From Anthopleura xanthogrammica (Eukaryota; Cnidaria; Anthozoa; Actiniaria; Actiniidae), in NCBI GenBank assembly GCA_964019055.1, contig OZ025207.1:19369730-19433729 (forward strand): a stretch of DNA of 64,000 nucleotides. Direction: 5' to 3'. This document shows positions 60,701-64,000 of this stretch, piece after piece (position 1 is the stretch's first letter; each line of letters starts with the position of its first letter). Under the pieces are notes generated by a model. That model ran no database searches, was not told the origin of the DNA, and worked only from the letters and a program-made list of their open reading frames with translations. Both the position numbers and the translations under genes were made by a program.

Positions 60701-63097
60701 TATTATTGAAACCCCTGATAGTCACCAACTGATAGAATCAAAACAAAATAACAGAATCAAGACAACAAATCCAACCAAACAAACTGCTGTTTTACCAAGA
60801 AAACACACAAAAAAACTTGCATTAAAAGAAAATATGGTAACTGATTTTAATTTGGTATCTCAAGGCAGACATAAAATACAATCTTTCAAAATTTTATTAT
60901 TTTAGTCACTTTGCCCTCCAACAATAGGTTGTTGTTTACATTCTACGTCATCATGAAATATGTCAAATGAATATTATGTAAATTAAGTTTTTATTATTAT
61001 TATTTCATTCGCTTATTTTCTTAGTTAATTAACATGCATGTAACTAATGTATTTATAGTTATTTTATTTATGTATATATATATATATATATTCTCTAAAA
61101 ACCCTTTTTAGGACGAGAATAAAGTCTATAGTTTAGGTGTAAGTTCCACAGTAAATAAAGTATTCTATTCTGTTCGATGTATGTATGTATGTAAAACTCT
61201 CATTAAAAAAGTGGCAAACAACGTTTGTTAACTGTTTTCTGGCTAAAAGTTTTATATTTCATTGGTAAAATTAAGCTCTACAAAATATACTGGAAAACAG
61301 TTGTAATTTCCTTGACATAAATGATTTTTTTTGGGGTATCTTTTTTTAATTATATTTATGTAGTTTCCTATCATCTTAAAATGTTTGTTAAATTAATGAC
61401 GCTGATTGGTTATAAAGTTATGCTAAAATTTTAGGCCAGTACTTGTATTAGTAAGCAACAATATCAATCAATTAATATTCAATTTGGAGGATAAGACAAT
61501 GGGCTCCAATTCTCAGGGGATGGAAATTCCTTCATTTTGTCTTCCAAATTGAGCTGCTTTGACACATCAAAAGGGTTTATTCTTCCCTCAGAAATCCTTC
61601 TAAATTTGGTCAATTATTTCTGATTCCTTTGTGTGGTACGTGTTAGATATATTCATTGAGTCATACATCATTGTGTTTATCAATCCCTGATTGGCTGGAT
61701 ATTATGCTAATTACATTCATACTTGTCTGATCAACCAGGAAGTCTAGTATTATGAATTGAGGTCATGTCTAATGTAGAACTTAACTTCCATGTATATATA
61801 AGATGTATAGAGGAAAATTTTACAGGGGGAAATTTCAAGCAGAAACATGACTACACTTTATGATCAAGTTATAACATGATTAACCTTCCCTTAAAAATTG
61901 ACTGTTAAACTCAAAGACAGCTTCATAAGAATGATTTTACAGAAGGAAATTCAAAGTTAATTTTGTACTCCTTTTGGTATTAATTCTATGCTCTTACTGA
62001 TTTTTAGCTTGTGGTTCGTGGCTGCTCTTGTCTTCTTTTGAGCATGTATCATACACAAGGTATGTAGAATATTTAAGAAATAATCTGCTGATTCCTATCT
62101 CTTTCGACAAGTTTACCAGTATGAAATATCATAGTACATGTAGCTGTAATAATTACCAATTATTATAGCTTTAGCAGTTGACCCAGACTCTGAGTCAAAT
62201 AGAGCAAAAACAATAGCAACGCTGCACGTTTTCCAGTTTCTTACATCCATTTTCCACACATCTTCCCCACCTATGAGTAATGAATGGCCCCTAAGATACT
62301 GTAACTCATTTTCAACCTGAATCCCAAATTGGCTTATTAGAAAATATTCCCTAGTGGCTGAATTAAGATGACAGGCACAAGGTCTAATTGTTAGCTTGGT
62401 CTTCTGATAAACCTTCGACAAGAATGATACAGCAGTCAATGTTGCTGCCTTACATTGTTTATGTCTACTATAAGATGTCTAGCAAATGTCTGCTGAAGCT
62501 GTGATATGTGGGTTTTACCTGGAGCAAAATAAAAATGTACAAATTTTGAAAGATTTTACCTTTTGGCTGCAACAGTCATTATACATACAAAAGACATTTG
62601 AGAGACATTTAGAGTCATTCTCAAGTTACAGCTTTAGAAAAAAAGAAGTTATTTTATCCATGTGTGAGATGGCTTGAACAGGATTAAACAATGGTTTAGC
62701 CCTCCGTTAAATGCCTCATTTGCAATGTTAGTCTTACTTTTTTTGCATTGAGATTTTTAAAAAACTTTCTCTGAGATAAAAGATGTGATTTTTTATGCAC
62801 GATTTTGGCAATCAAGCAGAGACTGCTTATAAAAATCGAGTAGTTTTCTGGTTTTAATGATGGGGCGAGTTAGACTCTAACACTCACTTGTCACAAATTT
62901 TTATCTGATTCGCTCGAGCATCTAAATTTCAAAATACTTATATTTAACTCTCAAAACTAACTTTGTATATGTGCTTTAGGAATAGCTTTAGGAATGCACC
63001 CTTTTCAAAATTATCTTGAATGAGAGGCTGACATGGTACACAAAAGAAATGCCACAAATTCCATCAAGAAAAAGTTAAACTTATTTTAAACATATTT

Positions 63098-63365
63098 TTT
63101 ACAACCATCACTCCCCGTCGGGGCTCTTCCATGAGGTTTGCTCCAGGTGCACTACCACTACATTCTATATTTACAACATACAACACTCAACTCACATGTT
63201 GATTTTTATGGAGGGAGGAAAACCAGAGAACCTGGAAAAAACCTTGTGGCAAGGGAGAGAACAACTCATCAAACAAACTCAACTCGCATATGATCCAGCC
63301 TGAGCCAGGGCTCAAATCTGGACCACAGCGGTGAGAGGCAAGCAGTAAACCACTATGACACCCAT
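63098..63365 (-). mobile_element. tRNA-derived SINE, antisense copy
   Basis: Closely follows 1403-1653: ACAACCATCACTCCCCGTCG, CTACATTCTATATTTACAAC, CCAGCCTGAGCCAGGGCTCA and GTGAGAGGCAAGCAG. On the minus strand the tRNA-like head is near 63365. Confidence 0.78.
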
Positions 63366-63467
63366 AAAAATATTTTTTATTTGTGATTTCTTTTGTGTTT
63401 CAATCATGTTAGCCTCACATGCAAGATAATTTTGAGAAGGGTGCATATGCAGATATTATTGAAATAC

Positions 63468-63750
63468 AGTAAAATTATGAATGCTTATATGATTTTTGAG
63501 AAATTATAGTGAATGAGGAATAAATAAACTTAGAAATTTTCTTCAGGAGCTTGCTTTGAATTTTTTAGTTTTCATCTCACTCTAAGAATCAACATTTAAA
63601 TCCTATCTGGTTTCCAAATTATAGTAAAATTATGAATGCTTATATGATTTTTGAGAAATTATAGTGAATGAGGAATGAATAAACTTTGAAATTTTTAGTT
63701 TTCATCTCACTCTTTGAACTTACATTTAAATCCTATCTGGTTTCCAAGGC
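63468..63750. repeat. Tandem duplication, 155-bp offset
   Basis: AGTAAAATTATGAATGCTTA..TTAAATCCTATCTGGTTTCC occurs at 63468-63620 and 63623-63748 with small deletions in the second copy. Directly upstream of the last coding start. Confidence 0.9.
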
Positions 63751-63886
63751 TCTAGGGAATAAGCCACTGGCTTGTGAATCTGGACATTAAATATATGAAA
63801 AAAAATTTTTTTCAATCCTTCCACCTTAAAATTAACCCAACTTGTTGCTGTCAGTATGTGTAATATTTGTGTAAATATGTGTCTAG

Positions 63887-64000
63887 ATGACTGACGCCAA
63901 AGGAATTAACATGGATGATAAAGAACATAAGAGAAAATCGAGGAGTGAGTCTTTCTTCACAATCTACAAAAATATCCACACTGAAGGAAAACCTGACCAT
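63887..64000 (+). CDS. Unrecognised gene, first coding exon or internal exon, runs off window
   Basis: Open from ATG at 63887 to the window end, 38 codons, beginning MTDAKGINMDDKEHKRKS; a basic, Ser-rich start followed by an aromatic FFTIY. An in-frame TAG stands immediately before the ATG, so the frame cannot extend upstream in genomic DNA. Either translation starts here or TAG is a splice acceptor. The second ATG at 63911 has a better initiation context (AACATGG) than the first. I do not recognise the family. Confidence 0.5.
   Translation, partial: MTDAKGINMDDKEHKRKSRSESFFTIYKNIHTEGKPDH

Larger units (their letters stand above)
55173..63886. other. FHOD 3' UTR and 8.7-kb intergenic region
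   Basis: Apart from FHOD 3' UTR, a nested foldback element, an antisense SINE and a tandem duplication, I see no supported gene. It is AT-rich with a CT-run (57060-57100), a TA run (61076-61091) and short unsupported ORFs. It should contain the promoter of the gene starting at 63887 unless that exon is internal. Confidence 0.55.

Overview
The window is nuclear DNA of an animal, most likely an anthozoan cnidarian such as a stony coral or relative. Evidence: two intron-rich genes whose exons rebuild highly conserved animal proteins, consensus GT-AG splice sites, several tRNA-derived SINEs, and a very dense load of short foldback (MITE-like) elements and microsatellites. The animal assignment is firm. 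The anthozoan assignment is inference from SINE and repeat style and protein similarity, not from a database search. I found no bacterial-type operons, CRISPR arrays, rRNA genes or intact transposase or reverse-transcriptase ORFs.

Layout, all genes on the + strand. (1) 239-23083: the 3' part of CPSF1 (CPSF160), the AAUAAA-reading subunit of the mRNA 3'-end processing machinery. I could join 24 coding exons in phase into 864 residues ending at a stop codon; the 5' part lies before the window. (2) 17473-18438: an intronless class A GPCR nested, same strand, in a CPSF1 intron, with a foldback element on each side. (3) 20125-20415: a broken second copy of the GPCR's TM7 end in a later CPSF1 intron. 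(4) 25283-55172: a complete FHOD-type formin, 25 coding exons and 1438 residues, with the order GBD/FH3 - linker - coiled coil - FH1 - FH2 - DAD. (5) 63887-64000: an open coding start of an unrecognised gene running off the end.

Between exons the window is a layered repeat landscape. It has a 55-bp higher-order minisatellite (336-1135), long TTA, TTATA, TTTGTAC and AAAC arrays, a 63-bp minisatellite that stays open in one frame, at least two SINE families, and about twenty inverted-repeat elements, some nested inside others.

The most unusual locus is 16984-18950. A composite palindrome ends about 120 bp before the GPCR start codon, and a related foldback element lies over the GPCR stop codon, so that its terminal inverted repeat encodes the receptor's last residues. 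Also notable: a duplicated 3' splice-site region in CPSF1 (9603-9808), whose upstream copy would lead to a premature stop, and a candidate hammerhead-ribozyme-like core on the minus strand at 44210-44236.

The genes are not an obvious functional unit: CPSF1 is a nuclear RNA-processing factor, FHOD an actin regulator and the GPCR a membrane receptor. They share a neighbourhood and orientation.
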